Counted from the stretch's first letter, positions 1 to 11,843 are shown. The stretch is DNA of 64,000 bases from Thunnus maccoyii (GCF_910596095.1 NC_056534.1:9488490-9552489); one strand, 5' to 3'. The notes: generated from the sequence alone by a model not told the origin. Numbers and translations: made by a program.

Positions 1-1753
1 TTGAATTTTTCAACATTTTATCCATTTCCTATAAAAACAAACTATGTGCAAATGATTACAATCTTCACATTTGTAGCCCAAGGTCTTAAGTAAAAAACAA
101 AAAAATTAAGTCTCACTTGCACAGAAAAAAGTACTATTAACATTTTTATCACAACTGCCCATATTCGTTTCTGGGTAATTTAACAAACAACTATGTGCGT
201 GTCTTCACATTTGTAGACCAAGACCTCAGATGATAACCAAGCAGAACAAAACGAAGCAGGTAGCTCCTGGTCTGAAAAGTAAAGCCATTGCGGAAGTGCC
301 TTAAACCTGCATTCTTTCTAATGGCCATCAGGGGGCGACTCCACTGGTTGCAAAAAAAAAAAGTCCAGTTGTTTGAAGTCCATGATAAAACGGCCTCCCT
401 TCTAACTTGATTTATTACCTCAATAAACACTTTCCTAATGAGTTTATGGCCTCTATCAAGGCGGCATGAGGTTTAGTCTGCAAATTATGGCATGAAATAG
501 ATGATAAGGCAGAGTATAAGCCCAGATTCATGGAGTGTAGGCGTAGCTGCGGCTCTTTCATAGTGCGTTTTCAGTTCATGAAAGTTAACTAACATTTTGG
601 TTGCCTAAAAAAGTCTTGTTCAGTGTTTGGTTGTGATAAAAGACCCTCTAAGGAGTCGGCTGTTCAGTTTTTCCAGTATGTACATTTTGTTTTAATGGTT
701 TTAGGCCTTTTTTTTTTGCTAGCGAAAATTAGCATTTGCATTAGCATTATCACAGTTAACCATAGACTGCAAATGCACCGTGCTAACCAAGCTAGCAGCT
801 ATAGCTAGCTCCACCCTCTCGTACGAACACGGCCACTTCTGGCTCCAAATATCAAAGATGGCGACTGCCGAATCCAAGATGGCGACAGTCAAATCACTAA
901 ACTCCAGGCTTCAAAACGATGTGAACGGGTGACGTCACGGTGACTATGTCCATATTTTTTTTTTTTTTTTTTTTTTTCAGTCTATGAGAAAAAGTGAACT
1001 ATTTACATTTTTAGCAAACTGTCAATATTTATTTCTTGGTGTGTTTTTATGTTGTTTTTTTTTTTTTTTTTTTGGAAAATCGTCATTTTTGCCTGCCACG
1101 CCACATCCACCAAGCTGATCTTGCCGTTCCTCAATTTATGTTAATTAATAAAACATTTGCAAACAGAATAAAAACACACATTTCACCATATGCGTAATGT
1201 GCGCATGCTCCAAGGGTCAAAGTGCATGCGGAGGTAGAAACATGTCTTTATGTAGCTCAATACACTTCAGATAACTACTGCGACACATTATTCACTCTCT
1301 GAAGGTCGTTTCTGTGTTTCAGTAGATTTCTAAATGCTCAGGACAAAGAATAGACCCCTACAATCACATTTGTAAAATCGGCGATGCACCATTTTGCAAC
1401 AGTCACTGGTTCAGCTCTTTGCGCACAGTTCACCACCCAATAACACAAATTGTGATTGGACAAGAGAGAGTCAACATGGCTGCCAGCGATCTCATTCCCC
1501 AAAACAGTAAAGAGTTATTTCTACAGTCAATATTAGATAAATAAGTACATATAATTATTATAATTTTTCGAAAGTGTCTAAAAACAACAGTGTGTTCTTG
1601 ATGGATTATAAGAACCAGTGACGGCTCATAACGGCTTTTTAAAGTAAGTATTATTATAGTATATATATAGTATTATAGTATTTTTACGTCGTATACGACT
1701 TTCTTGACCCCAGAGGGTTAACGGTTCGAATCAAAGTCTCAAGCTTATCTTAC
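1..1753. other. Intron of axin1 with old repeats
   Basis: No coding signal. Positions about 30-230 hold two diverged copies of a phrase with TCTTCACATTTGTAG. Positions 600-985 hold an interspersed repeat described separately. T-runs occur near 956-977 and 1054-1073. Confidence 0.6.
600..985 (+). mobile_element. Interspersed repeat with THAP-like zinc-finger remnant
   Basis: Positions 614-685 read on the plus strand as SCSVFGCDKRPSKESAVQFF, whose Cys-x4-Cys and following basic and Phe residues resemble the start of a THAP DNA-binding domain such as those in P-element-like transposases. The reading frame then decays. Downstream, about 830-985, is a phrase I recognise as a common teleost repeat, with two AAGATGGCGAC motifs, a GTGACGTCAC palindrome and a T-run. 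That these two parts form one element is inference. Confidence 0.4.
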
Positions 1754-3233
1754 CTCCACTCCTCATCCTCAGCGAGCGTGGGTAAGTACCCCGGCACAGG
1801 CTTGGCTGGACCCGATGAAGGACTCTGATCACTGGGGTTAGGCTTCGGGCTCTCTCCTCCTGTCCGTGTGAACTCCAGGTACAGATCCGACTTGAGGAAC
1901 AAAGGGTAGGTGTTCTCCTCCATCATGGCCTGGATCTCTGTCTGGGCCTGGAGCACACGAACACAGGGGTCACATACTGGGACTCAAGAGTCGGTGCAAT
2001 ACTCAGTGATGCCTAAAAATGTCACCATCGTTTTAATTACTTTATAAAGCGCAACACGTCATACTTCCCCCTCGACTTGGGCTGAACACACTTTCAGCAC
2101 TGCTTCACTTTTTCACGCAATACCCGTTCCAGACCAACGCAATGACACGGAATAAAATCTGCATTTATGTAACAAACTACCCAGCTAATCTAATACTCCG
2201 TCAAGACTGACAGAGAGGTGTGTTGAGAGCAAGAATTTCATTAGGGATGGAAAAGCAAGAAAGCAAGAGAGGCCGTACGAGTGGAAGAGCAACGGAGAGA
2301 GAGAGTTGGAAAGGTTGGCTGCGAGAGAACAAAAACTTTTTCATCTGGTAATTATGTAATGTCATTGTGTGTCATTTTGTTGTTTAGCAGTGATCGAGTG
2401 TGGACTCGAGTCTTGGTGAACAACACATTAGTCTGTGACGGCAGCCTCGTATGAATGTGATCTGAACACGCATTCAATAGACCCACATCATATCAAGAAA
2501 AGAGGAAAAAAAAAAACGGAGATAAAAACAGTGGAAGAGATAACAGGAAAATGAGGGTTCAGGTGAAAAACCCAAGAAATCATTGAATCTGTGATTTAAT
2601 CTGTGATGCGTGCTGCACCCTTTCTTTAGATATTATTTTAATTTTACTACAGGCAAACAGTCTGCGTACACTTTTTTTTTTTTGCCTACGCAGCTGATAA
2701 CGTGCTGGGATGTGCGTACGCTATCCCGAGGCATTGACAACAGGCTAACAGACCTTTACAGCCACAGGAGTTTGAACTGATATCTTCTGAAGTACTATAA
2801 CAGCATTTCAACCACAGGAAGCTACACACAGCTATAATTTATGTCCCCAAAACATCCCTTCTAAAGAGGTGGAACTTTCTATTAGAGCTGCAATGATTAT
2901 TCAATAGAAAATTAATTGGCAGTTATTTTGATAATCGATCAATCGTTTCAGTTATTTTTCGAGCAAACACTCTGTTTCCAGCTTCTCAAATGTTACAATT
3001 TGCTGTTTCTCTTTGTCATATGTGGCATTAAACTATTTTATATCTTTGTCACAAAAAACCAAACTGAAGACATCATTGTGCGCTCTGAGAAATTGTGAAC
3101 GCCATTGTTCACCATTTTTTAACATTTCATCAACTCGGCATAAAATAAAACAATCGTTAGTTGGAGCCTTACTTTCCATCCGGCCCAGAAACTATCAGGA
3201 TGGAGTTTGCTGTGCTGAATATTGAAGACTGGT

Positions 3234-3284
<51 letters not shown>

Positions 3285-4525
3285 CTCAAGACTGCAACAG
3301 CTGATGTGTAACATTAATGCTGAGAGCAAATGCTCCATAGAAAACCATATAAAATGAGTTCATATATCAGTAAACTCTCTATACTCCAAATCGAAACTGA
3401 TTCGGCAAGTTCACAAACAGAAATACTCTCCACTGGCACTCAAGACCTGCTTATCAAATGGCAGCCGCACCAGATATCGCCATTTATGATGGCGGCAGAC
3501 ATGGCTGTCTGGTTCTTCAAATCAGGAAGTAAACATTGACCTACAACACAACCATGAATGTGGGCCAATAACACTTCTGCAACTGATTAAATCATGACAC
3601 CTTTGGAAGTTACAGATGACTAAGTTATCAGTGTCAGTCTGCCCACAGTGCTGCTATCCAACCCAAATATGGTGACTGTTGGGTTTCAAACACCCATCAA
3701 TTCAGTTTCAGTTGCTGTATCTTGGCCAGTTTGCCCAGTGATTGATGTTCAGTTGGCTGATACTTTAAAAATGAGTAAACTGAAATGGACTAAATAAAGT
3801 CAGTGAGAAACGTATTCAACTCTCCGCTAGCCTGAGCGGTTCATCATCCATCACTATTATTTGAACATTTACAAACATTAAATCAATGTTTTAATCACCT
3901 GTTCAAACATGGCGGGGTCCGGATGCGGCCTCCCCACGCAGTCTCGGATGAAGCTCTTGGTGGCTGGTTTGATCTGCCTAGAGACAATCCCGCTTCCGTC
4001 TACGATGTACTTCCTGTAGATGGCCTTGGCCAGTTTTCCTCTCTTCTCCTGGCTGGTCTTCCTAAACCCCGAGCAGGCAAACCAGAAATCGAGAAGGTCC
4101 GCACACCCTTCCTGGCACAGGAAATTTCGAAACAGCTGGATACCGTCCTGGTCGTCTAGGAGAGAGTGAAGTGACTCAGCCCACTTCAGGTAAGGTGGAG
4201 TTGGCGAAGCCGAGCCCTCGGGTTCATACCCCAAGTCCAGGTCCGGGCGACGCGGAGTCGCAGACGACGAGGAGGGCGTGTAACTCGATGGATCTCCCAT
4301 TTTAGAGGACGACGATGACAGGGGAAAGCCAAGGGTTTGGGAAAGGGTGTTTGGACGGGTGCTGGCTGACTGGACCGGGGGGTCCACATCAGATCCCTCC
4401 TCACCAGGAACTGGGGGTCGCGGAGCATCCTCTGTGAAGTGGGCAGGGCCGCTCAGAGAGGCCACAACCCCGCCGCCGCCGCCACCCCTGTACCCAATCC
4501 CATGTAATTCTCTGACAACACTCAT
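1754..4525 (-). CDS. axin1: Axin-1, first two coding exons (gene continues past left edge)
   Basis: Scaffold protein of the cytoplasmic beta-catenin destruction complex in Wnt signalling. Two coding exons are present: 3899-4525 (ATG at 4525, 209 codons, phase 0 donor) and 1754-1947 (ends phase 2, donor GTAAGA). The first carries a glycine run at residues 14-19, the tankyrase-binding motif RPPVPGEEG (36-44), a Ser-rich linker, the conserved block [16 protein letters not shown] (89-104) and the start of the RGS domain (from about 118: [24 protein letters not shown]), which binds APC. The second finishes the RGS domain ([27 protein letters not shown]) and ends [12 protein letters not shown]. The wording [21 protein letters not shown] fits Axin1 rather than Axin2. 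GSK3, beta-catenin and DIX regions must lie left of position 1. A splice acceptor at about 4593 shows that the start codon is not in the first exon. Confidence 0.95.
2884..3130. repeat. Dispersed TAATCGAT-type repeat (family C), copy in axin1 intron
   Basis: Contains AGAGCTGCAATGATTATTC, a run of ATTAATTGGCAGTTATTTTG type and GATAATCGATCAATCG, then TTCCAGCTTCTCAAATG. The same consensus recurs near 7310, 25760, 32360, 34725, 40960, 51700 and 63090. It is non-coding and probably derives from a DNA transposon or SINE. Confidence 0.6.
3236..3281. repeat. (CA)n microsatellite
   Basis: Uninterrupted CA dinucleotides, about 23 units, in the first axin1 coding intron. Confidence 0.95.
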
Positions 4526-5464
4526 GTCTCTGATTGCTCAAGGCAGAGGTCAGACTTTCCCCTCTAGCAATGATTTTGCAGACAAACAATTCACCCTGTG
4601 ATGGAAACAAGAAAAACAGTTAGAAGCAGCAATGGAAATAAACATTATTACTAAATGACACACACTGCTGATTCATCTCCTGGCCCCTTTACTGTCAGAC
4701 CATCACTACATAGCATTTTTAAGAAGCAGCATGAGATGATGAGCCGGATAGATACAAAGAAAAGAGAGCAGGAGATAAACAAGTGTGACTAATAATATCA
4801 GGAGATGAATGAGGTGAATCCTTCATAACGTTAAACACTAAAAACATTGCTAGCATGCTAACTTAACATGTTTAGTCAGATACTTGCTATTAGCAAGTTA
4901 AACTAGCGTCTACCTGAAAGCATTTTAAAACCGTGCACAAATATTTCAAAGCTTAAGTTCACCACTTGAGTTTTTGTCGTCAGTTTAACAGCTAGCTTTA
5001 AAGCTAGCGCTAACAGCTGTCAAAACAACGCTAAAACTTCGTGAGGCTGAACATCATTTCCCAAATAACCAACAAATGTTAACAAGCTAAGACAGCTAGC
5101 TAGCCTTGTAGCAATGCCACCACCAATGCCAGTGCTTTGAAGTGAGAATCTCATTCATCTTGGCCTGCAAAGACGGTGGGGGATGGGTACAGAAACAAAC
5201 TCTACAACCACACAAGACGGGCCTGCGTGCAAAAAACACTTCAACACAGGCGCACTTTGTACATTTGTTTGTGCCCAGCTAACTCGGAACAGAGGAAATG
5301 CACATTTTCGTACTGATTAACTTTAACAAATCAGCCGATCTGAGATCAAACAAAACAAGAAAGCGAGGGCACGTTTTCCACTCTACTGGCTGCAGCGCCA
5401 GCTAGCCTAGCTAGTTTTGGTTAGCGTTAATGTCCCGTGTTTTCCACTAAAGTGTCTCTCCTAC

Positions 5465-5640
5465 CGTCTCTGGAAGCCCGTTCCCCGTAATCCGCTGCAT
5501 TGGGGATACTGGCGAGAACTGTGTGCTCCAAAACGCAGCATATGGATAGCTTTCTTGTATTAAATATTAACGAAAATAACCCGTCGTCTTGCCCTTAACT
5601 CCCCATGGTGGCTGGTTTCAGAGCAATAATACAGAGCGAG
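5465..5640 (-). other. axin1: Candidate non-coding 5' exon of axin1 (proximal)
   Basis: On the minus strand an exon-like, CpG-containing stretch ends in a possible donor (ACG|GTAGGA, exon end 5465). It lies 0.9 kb upstream of the acceptor near 4593 that opens the start-codon exon. The upstream limit is a guess because no TATA box or clear transcription start is visible. It may be one of two alternative first exons. Confidence 0.3.
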
Positions 5641-5727
5641 AGAATACGTGCGTGCACGCCGCCGCCGTGCGGTGCGTGGTGCGTTTATAGAACCGCAACG
5701 CATAGAAGAGACGAACATAAAGTGTCT

Positions 5728-6322
5728 TTAAAGGATAGGTTCACAGATTTTCAAGTCTTTTTTTTAAAAACAACAGTCAGGTGCTCAAATAAACACTGAA
5801 ACAAAGTTTTCTTGCTGTAATCATTCTTCTTAGATGATCCTTTCATAATGCACTTACAATGTAAGTGATGGGGGACAAAATCCACAAGCCTCCTGTTGTG
5901 CAAAAATGTATTTAAAAGTTTATCTAAAGTTAATAGGAAGCTTCAGTTGTCCGAATTAGTCATATCAAGTAGATATCTTTCAACGTTACAGTCTTTCTAG
6001 TGCCAGAGTTCCTCTTTTTGTTACTATACTTCCACCGCAGCTCAACAGGGAAACACAAAGAGGGAATTTGATGCTAATAAGACTGTAAATATAGCAGCTG
6101 CTGAAGCCTCATATAAGCTTCAGATAAACTTAAAAACAAAACAAAAAAAAAAAAAAAAACTGTGTGGACACATTGTGGATTTTGTCCCCCATCACTTACA
6201 CTGAAAGGTCTTTTAATAGCCAGCATGAACAGGAGGAATGATTACAGAGAGGAAAACCTCTATCACTGTTCATATGGACACCTGACTGTTTTAAACTTGA
6301 AAAACTGTGAACCTGTCCTTTA
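5728..6322. repeat. Foldback repeat family A, copy 1
   Basis: A non-coding element of about 595 bp whose right half is close to the reverse complement of its left half. The left end AAAGGATAGGTTCACAG matches the right end CTGTGAACCTGTCCTTT. Inner landmarks GTAATCATTC and AAGTGATGGGGGACAAAATC recur inverted as GAATGATTACAG and GATTTTGTCCCCCATCACTT. It has no transposase. Other copies lie at 11191, 45003, 49181 and 56118/58705. Confidence 0.8.
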
Positions 6323-6800
6323 AGATCTCATTTTACCAGTAAGTGGTAGAAGAAGTATTTTGATTATTTACTTTACTTATTACAATGTACAAATATTCCA
6401 TTACAATAAAGAGTAATGTATTCAACATTTTACTCAAGTATTATCAAAAAATGTATATATTACACTGTTGGATTATTATTACTGATGCATCAACATTTAA
6501 ACAGTATTTTAATTTTGCAGCCGGTTGTAGTGGAGCTAATTTTACCTATTGTATATACTGTTGGGTGGTTTAATTTACAGTATGACTGATGCATTGTCCT
6601 TTTTTTCTCATTAAAGGTTTTAAAACGTTTTTATATGCAAAGTAACTAGTAACTATAGCCATAAAATTAATGTAGTCAAGTGAAAAGTAGTGGCGTAGAA
6701 GTGTAGTTTAAAATTAAAATATTCAAGTGAGTTACAAGTACCCCAGAAAAGTACTTAAATGCAGTAGTTGTGTAAATGTACTTAGTTACTTTTCACCACT
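6323..6800. repeat. Dispersed repeat family B, copy 1
   Basis: AT-rich element with many AAGTA and ACTTA words and the end phrase AAATGTACTTAGTTACTTTT. It directly abuts foldback copy 1. A 62-codon open frame inside (6385-6573) is nearly repeated at 10939-11127 on the other strand. That reflects repeat identity and does not indicate a gene. Confidence 0.7.
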
Positions 6801-7002
6801 GCAGCTAACTATAATAAAGTAACAAATATCGACAGCATCGCTATAAAGGCAGTACTGGCGCGGGCTGTGATGCGTAAATATTAATTAAACAGTAATTATA
6901 TCTAACACTGCTGGCCAACAACAATCCTGTGAAGCCCACGCCTAAAACTGTTTACTTCCACTAGCATGAATCTAAGTTCCTCTATTAGCTCTATGCAGTG
7001 CA

Positions 7003-7735
7003 GAGTAGTGGATGAAGTATTCAGATTATTTACTTAAATAAAAGTAGCAATGTAAAAAGTACTACAATGTAAAAATACTCAATTACAAGTAAAGTCCTGC
7101 ATTCAAAATTGTACTTAAGTAAAAGTACAGAAGTATTAGAAACAACATACACTTAAAGTATGTACAATAAAAGTACCCATTATGCAAAATGGCACCTGCA
7201 AGCATTATATTATTATATAATTATAATATTTCATTATGATTACTGATGCATTAATGTGTAAGAAGTCTTTAACGTTGTAGTTGTCAAGGTGGATATAATA
7301 TTCACTATGACTAATTAATTAGATGATCAACAGAAAAATAAGTGGCAACTATTTTTATTATCAATAAATTATAGAAAAGCCAAATATTCCCCAGTTTCCA
7401 AATTATGAGGATTTGCTGCTTTTCTTTGTCTTATTTGATAGAAAATGGAGAGTATTTAGATTTTGGAGGTTTAGTCGGACTAAAAAAGCAATACATTTGA
7501 CATCATCAACTTGGGAAATAATAATTTTTAAAAAAAGTTATTAAATATAGCACTGTATAATCTGAAAGGTAACTTGTAGCTGTCGGATAAATGTAGTGGA
7601 GTAAAAAGTACCACATTTGCCTCTGAAATGAATAGTGAAGCAGAAATATAAAGTAGCATAAAAAGTACCTAAGAATTGTACTTGAGTGCAGAACTTGAGT
7701 AAATGTACTTAGTTACTTTCCACCATTGCCAGGAC
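7003..7735. repeat. Dispersed repeat family B, copy 2, with embedded family C phrase
   Basis: Begins AGTAGTGGATGAAGTATTC and ends AAATGTACTTAGTTACTTTC, the paired end words of family B. The stretch about 7310-7500 carries the family C core. Non-coding. Confidence 0.65.
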
Positions 7736-8186
7736 ATTAGATACAGTTACTATCAAATAGATTTCGCAGAGCATCCCGGTTCTATCTGTCGCGGTTCTAT
7801 GTCGGTTTAGCGAAATTACGCCCAGCAGCGCCCCTACAGACCCCAACACGTCACTACACAATGGTCATCATAAAATGAATTGCAGTGGGAGCGACATCCC
7901 TTTAGACTCTGATTAACAGTTATTACATGTTTTATGGCACGCTGTTAGTACAACACATTGTCATGAAAGTTGAGAAGCAGAATGTATTGAAATAATAATA
8001 ATAAAAAATACATATATTAAAAAAACAGCGGGGCACAAGCAAGACTCAGACAGATGATCAACACCACAGACAACCTGCTCAGGTCTGTTCACTTTGCTCC
8101 AGGCAATCAGCCGAGACAAATCTGAGGCAACCTACATGTTCTAGTGAGAAACACTGACAAAAAAAGAGAGAAAAAAGTCGACTCAC

Positions 8187-8340
8187 CTCGGATTTCTCAA
8201 CTCTGAACAGGTGTTCAGTTAACGGAGCTCATCTTCTCATCTGACAGAGTGACTGACCGGACACCGCCGCCGCCACCTGAGCATCCTGCGTGTCACCCGC
8301 CTCTGCCGGGCTGTCAGTCAGCCAGGAGCACCGAGCTTTC
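8187..8340 (-). other. axin1: Candidate non-coding first exon and promoter of axin1 (distal)
   Basis: GC-richer than its surroundings, with a CCG-repeat block. On the minus strand it ends in a strong donor GAG|GTGAGTCG (exon end 8187). It would splice over about 3.6 kb to the acceptor near 4593. No long reading frame runs through it, as expected for a 5' UTR exon. The assignment to axin1 rests on strand, position and the donor only. Confidence 0.4.
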
Positions 8341-8362
8341 ACCGGTTTGTGTGTGAGAGTGT

Positions 8363-8450
8363 GTGTAAGGGTGTGTGTGTGAGAGAGAGGGAGGGAGAGA
8401 GAGACAGACAGACAGAAAGAGAGAAGGAAGGAGAGAGCGAGAGATTAGAC
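8363..8450. repeat. Purine-rich GA/GGA microsatellite tract
   Basis: Degenerate GA, GGGA and CAGA repeats just outside the candidate distal axin1 first exon. Confidence 0.7.
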
Positions 8451-8499
8451 TATTGTTAACAATCATTTATTTCCTCTCAGTAATACCAAGAGATCCCCT

Positions 8500-8775
8500 A
8501 AAAAACACACACATGAAATACATATTTTCACATGTAAAACATACAGTTAAGTGTCTGAAAACCACGTAAATGTTTATTACATATGAAATCTACAAAAACA
8601 CAGGTGCTTATGTGAACTCACCACATTTGAAATGCCCTTTTACAAATGTATAGCATGTGAAATTTTCACAGGTGATCTTACATTTCACATGTGCTTGTAT
8701 GTGATTCACATGAAAGGGTGTTCAAGATGAGATAAACATGTGAAATGTGTCTTAAATGTGATAAATTCTCACACA
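8500..8775. repeat. Stretch rich in CACATGTGAAA-type words
   Basis: Words such as CACATGTAAA, CATGTGAAAT, TTTCACATGTG and ATTCACATGAAA recur in both orientations, giving a patchy palindromic structure. It is probably a small non-autonomous DNA element. No coding signal. Confidence 0.45.
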
Positions 8776-9440
8776 CTCTTTTTTTCTTTTTTGGTAAAAT
8801 CTTTTGGTCGAAATAAAAATACTACTAAGAATTGAGGAAACAATCTCACTAAAATGGTCAATTCAATCGCTGTTTCTGTAGCTTTCAGTACTGTCATATG
8901 GTCTTCATTAGTACATAGGGTTGCCCAGCTGTTATGGAATTGCAGATGTTTAAATTTCCATTTTTTTGTGAGCATTTTAAGGATTCTTTGTCCATGTTGG
9001 CATAAAAAAAAATCTCTGGAGCTCAGAACTGTTTGGTGCTCCTAAATTGACCTTGTGGTGAAATTAGTTTCAATGTTTTCAGTTTGCTGTTTACAAGAAT
9101 GAACTTAGAACCTCAAATGACATATTGAAAGAAATTCATATGGCTCTTTAATGTAATAAAAAACAAATTTTTTATGTATATAATATAATAAAAACGCAGG
9201 CAACACTCTCAAGAAGCTGGAAATTAGAGCAACAGACTTGAATTGACGACATCACCAGGAAACACACTGAGGTATTTGTGCATTGACAGTTAAATTGTGA
9301 GTTTGTTTACTTGTTTGGAGGTTGCATCCAAATTGTTTTGAGTTATGAAGCGTGAAAATATTCTAGTGGAATCAACATGGGATTCAGGATCTGTCTCAAG
9401 ATGACAAAGTCACTACAGTCAGTCTTTGCTGTTCAGTTTA
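8776..9440. other. Spacer without recognised gene
   Basis: AT-rich. Open frames on the two strands overlap each other and resemble nothing known. Nothing here could be supported as a gene. Confidence 0.5.
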
Positions 9441-9592
9441 TTATTATAGAAATAAGCAATGACAGTAATGATTTAAGGATGAAATAATAAAATTTGGATG
9501 AAAAGACCTGCATGCCAAACTGGCAACACACCTAGGATGAAGAGTGGTTTCACATAGCTGTTTACCATGCCTCCTGTCAGTCGGACTAGCTG

Positions 9593-9701
9593 TCCCACAT
9601 GGAGGTAGCAGGGTCTGGTGGCTCAGGTGAGGTCCAGACACCTGTCCTTGTCTTTGTCCACTCCTGGACAGACTGCTGCTCCATGACAACGTGAACCTGG
9701 G
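9593..9701 (-). other. Weak terminal-exon-like sequence
   Basis: On the minus strand a pyrimidine tract and AG acceptor precede 9701. In one phase a 36-codon frame follows, with VMEQQSVQEWTKTRTG near the start and PEPPDPATSMWDS at the stop. In another phase a Ser-rich 86-codon frame runs to 9444. Neither resembles a family I know. It could be the 3' exon of a gene starting at 14954, or chance. Phase 0 from that exon would select the Ser-rich frame, which weakens the link. Confidence 0.15.
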
Positions 9702-10442
9702 CTACAGAAAAAAAGAAAAAACAGCATTAAGAAACAATCATATTTGACGACTTATCGGTGTCACATATGTGCTGTAGCTCTCATATGTATGACTCAGATT
9801 CTTTCTTTTTAACAATTGATTAAAAACCTGCCTCAGAGAAGTAATTATATACAATTAGAGCAGAACCATTCAAGTATAATACTGATATTATGATATTTAA
9901 AGATATATTATCTGGTATTTTAGTCTTTATAATATCATAATATAGGTTGAGTTAGTGTTCTGCAGGTCTCAAAGGCTTCTTTAGGCTCAAGGGCTATTTC
10001 TGGGGAAACTATTCTGTTCAACATGACCTAAAGGCACAATAAATGCCGCTAATTGTTTGATAATTTCCCCATCTCTGTCAGAATTTACCTCTGTGTTCAT
10101 ATATTTTGAAAGCACCAATAATAATCTCCAAATATCATCTTATATTGATGTTTGTTTTTAGAGATATTGAGGATTGCGGTTTATTGCCCACGTTTATGTA
10201 TACAATATGACCTCAAAAAATCTATTTAGCCTCATTATAATCTAGATCTTTAAAATAATTTAGATGTCTTTAAACAGATAATCAGTGTGAAATCATTCAA
10301 TAGGAGATCTAGAGAAGTTTTTCGGAGGGCAGTAATGAAGACAGGCAAGACTGTTTGAGAACATGATGATGAAATGTTTGACAGTGTGTATGATTGGCAG
10401 ACTTTACAGCTTCGTTATGGAAATGTATTCACATCACTTTGG

Positions 10443-10445
<3 letters not shown>

Positions 10446-10505
<60 letters not shown>
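10446..10505. repeat. (CA)n microsatellite
   Basis: About 30 uninterrupted CA units. The His/Thr-repeat open frames here are artefacts of the repeat. Confidence 0.95.
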
Positions 10506-10510
<5 letters not shown>

Positions 10511-10698
10511 TATTGCACATGTTCCTGCTGCAACAGGCTGGTGTTGTTATTGTTGCTGCATTGCCCCCAGAGACAATGAGGAGAGAGGAGAGGGAGACAA
10601 AGACAGAATACTGAGGAAGATGAACTTGACCTTTATGATGTCTTGGTGAGGAGGGGTTGGGGGCATGTTGGTACTTATGAATCTATAATGAACCTTGA

Positions 10699-10701
<3 letters not shown>

Positions 10702-10748
<47 letters not shown>
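10702..10748. repeat. (TG)n microsatellite
   Basis: About 23 uninterrupted TG units. Confidence 0.95.
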
Positions 10749-10749
<1 letters not shown>

Positions 10750-10838
10750 GTAGAGGTCTGAGCTCTTAGCTGAAGAAAGGTCATCACACAGGGGGGCACT
10801 AATACACCTAGTCCTCGTGCTCCCTCTCTCTTTCTCCC

Positions 10839-10839
<1 letters not shown>

Positions 10840-10882
<43 letters not shown>
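10840..10882. repeat. (TATC)n microsatellite
   Basis: About ten TATC units, directly before the inverted family B copy. Confidence 0.95.
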
Positions 10883-10883
<1 letters not shown>

Positions 10884-10904
10884 AATATATAAAACCTATA
10901 ATGA

Positions 10905-11190
10905 GAAAAAAAGGACGATGCGTTAGTCATACTGTAAATTAAACCACCCAACAGTATATACAATAGGTAAAATTAGCTCCATTGCAACCGGCTGCAAAAT
11001 CAAAATGGTGTTTAAATGTTAATGCATCAGTAATAATAATCCAACAGTGTAATATATACATTTTTTGATAATACTTGAGTGAAATGTTGAATGCATTACT
11101 CTTTATTCTAATGGAATATTTGTACATCGTAATAAGTAAAGTAAGTAAATAATCAAAATACTTCTACTAATTACTGGTAAACTGAGATCT
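10905..11190. repeat. Dispersed repeat family B, copy 3 (inverted relative to copy 1)
   Basis: Reverse complement of about 6323-6615, with shared words such as CCGGTTG, CCTATTGTATATACTGTTGG and ATTATTTACTT in inverse order. It abuts foldback copy 2, just as copy 1 abuts foldback copy 1. Confidence 0.75.
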
Positions 11191-11843
11191 TAAACGATGG
11201 ATTCACAGTTTTTCAAGACTGTCTTAAAACAGTCAGGTGTCCATATGGACACTGAGCAATGTTTTCCTCGCTGTAATCATTCCTCCAGTTCATACTGGCT
11301 ATTAAAAGATCCCCTTCAAATGTGTTTTCAATGTAAGTGATGGGGGCCAAAATCCACAGTGTGTCCACACAGTCATTTAGTGCAAAAATGTATTTTAAAG
11401 TTGATGTGAAGTTTATATGAGGCTTCAGCAGTCTGAGTCAGTCACATCAAGTGGATATCTGACACATTTACAATATTTTTAGCATCAAATTCCCTCTTTG
11501 TTTCCTCAGACAATGTTTCCCTGTTGAGCTGCGGTGGAAGTATAGAAACAAAAAGAGGGACTTTGGCTCTAAAAATACTGTAACATTGAAAGATATCTAC
11601 TTGATTTTACTAGTTTGGACGACTGCAGCTTCATATTTGCCTCAGATAAACTTTTAAATACATTTTTGCACAGAAGGAGGACTGTGGACTTTGGCCTCCA
11701 TCACTTACATTGTAAGTGCATTATGAAGTGGTCAGTATGAACAGGATGAATGATTCAAGCAAGAAAAACCTGTTTCAATGTTTATTTGGGCACCTAACTG
11801 TTGTTTTAAGACAGACTTGGAAAACTGAGAACCCTTCCTTTAA
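11191..11843. repeat. Foldback repeat family A, copy 2
   Basis: About 650 bp and self-complementary like copy 1. The inner phrases GTAAGTGATGGGGGCCAAAA and TTGGCCTCCATCACTTAC form the opposing arms. Non-coding. Confidence 0.8.

Noticed and set aside
4186-4601. Other-frame open frames over axin1 exon 1 on both strands
   Set aside because: Shadows of the GC-rich axin1 coding exon; only the RGS-encoding frame matches a family.
10363-10649. His/Thr-repeat open frames
   Set aside because: Direct translation of a CA microsatellite.
6385-11127. Two near-identical 62-residue peptides (6385-6573 plus, 10939-11127 minus) as a small gene pair
   Set aside because: Both lie in family B repeat copies. 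The similarity comes from the repeat, the frames are AT-biased and no gene context exists.
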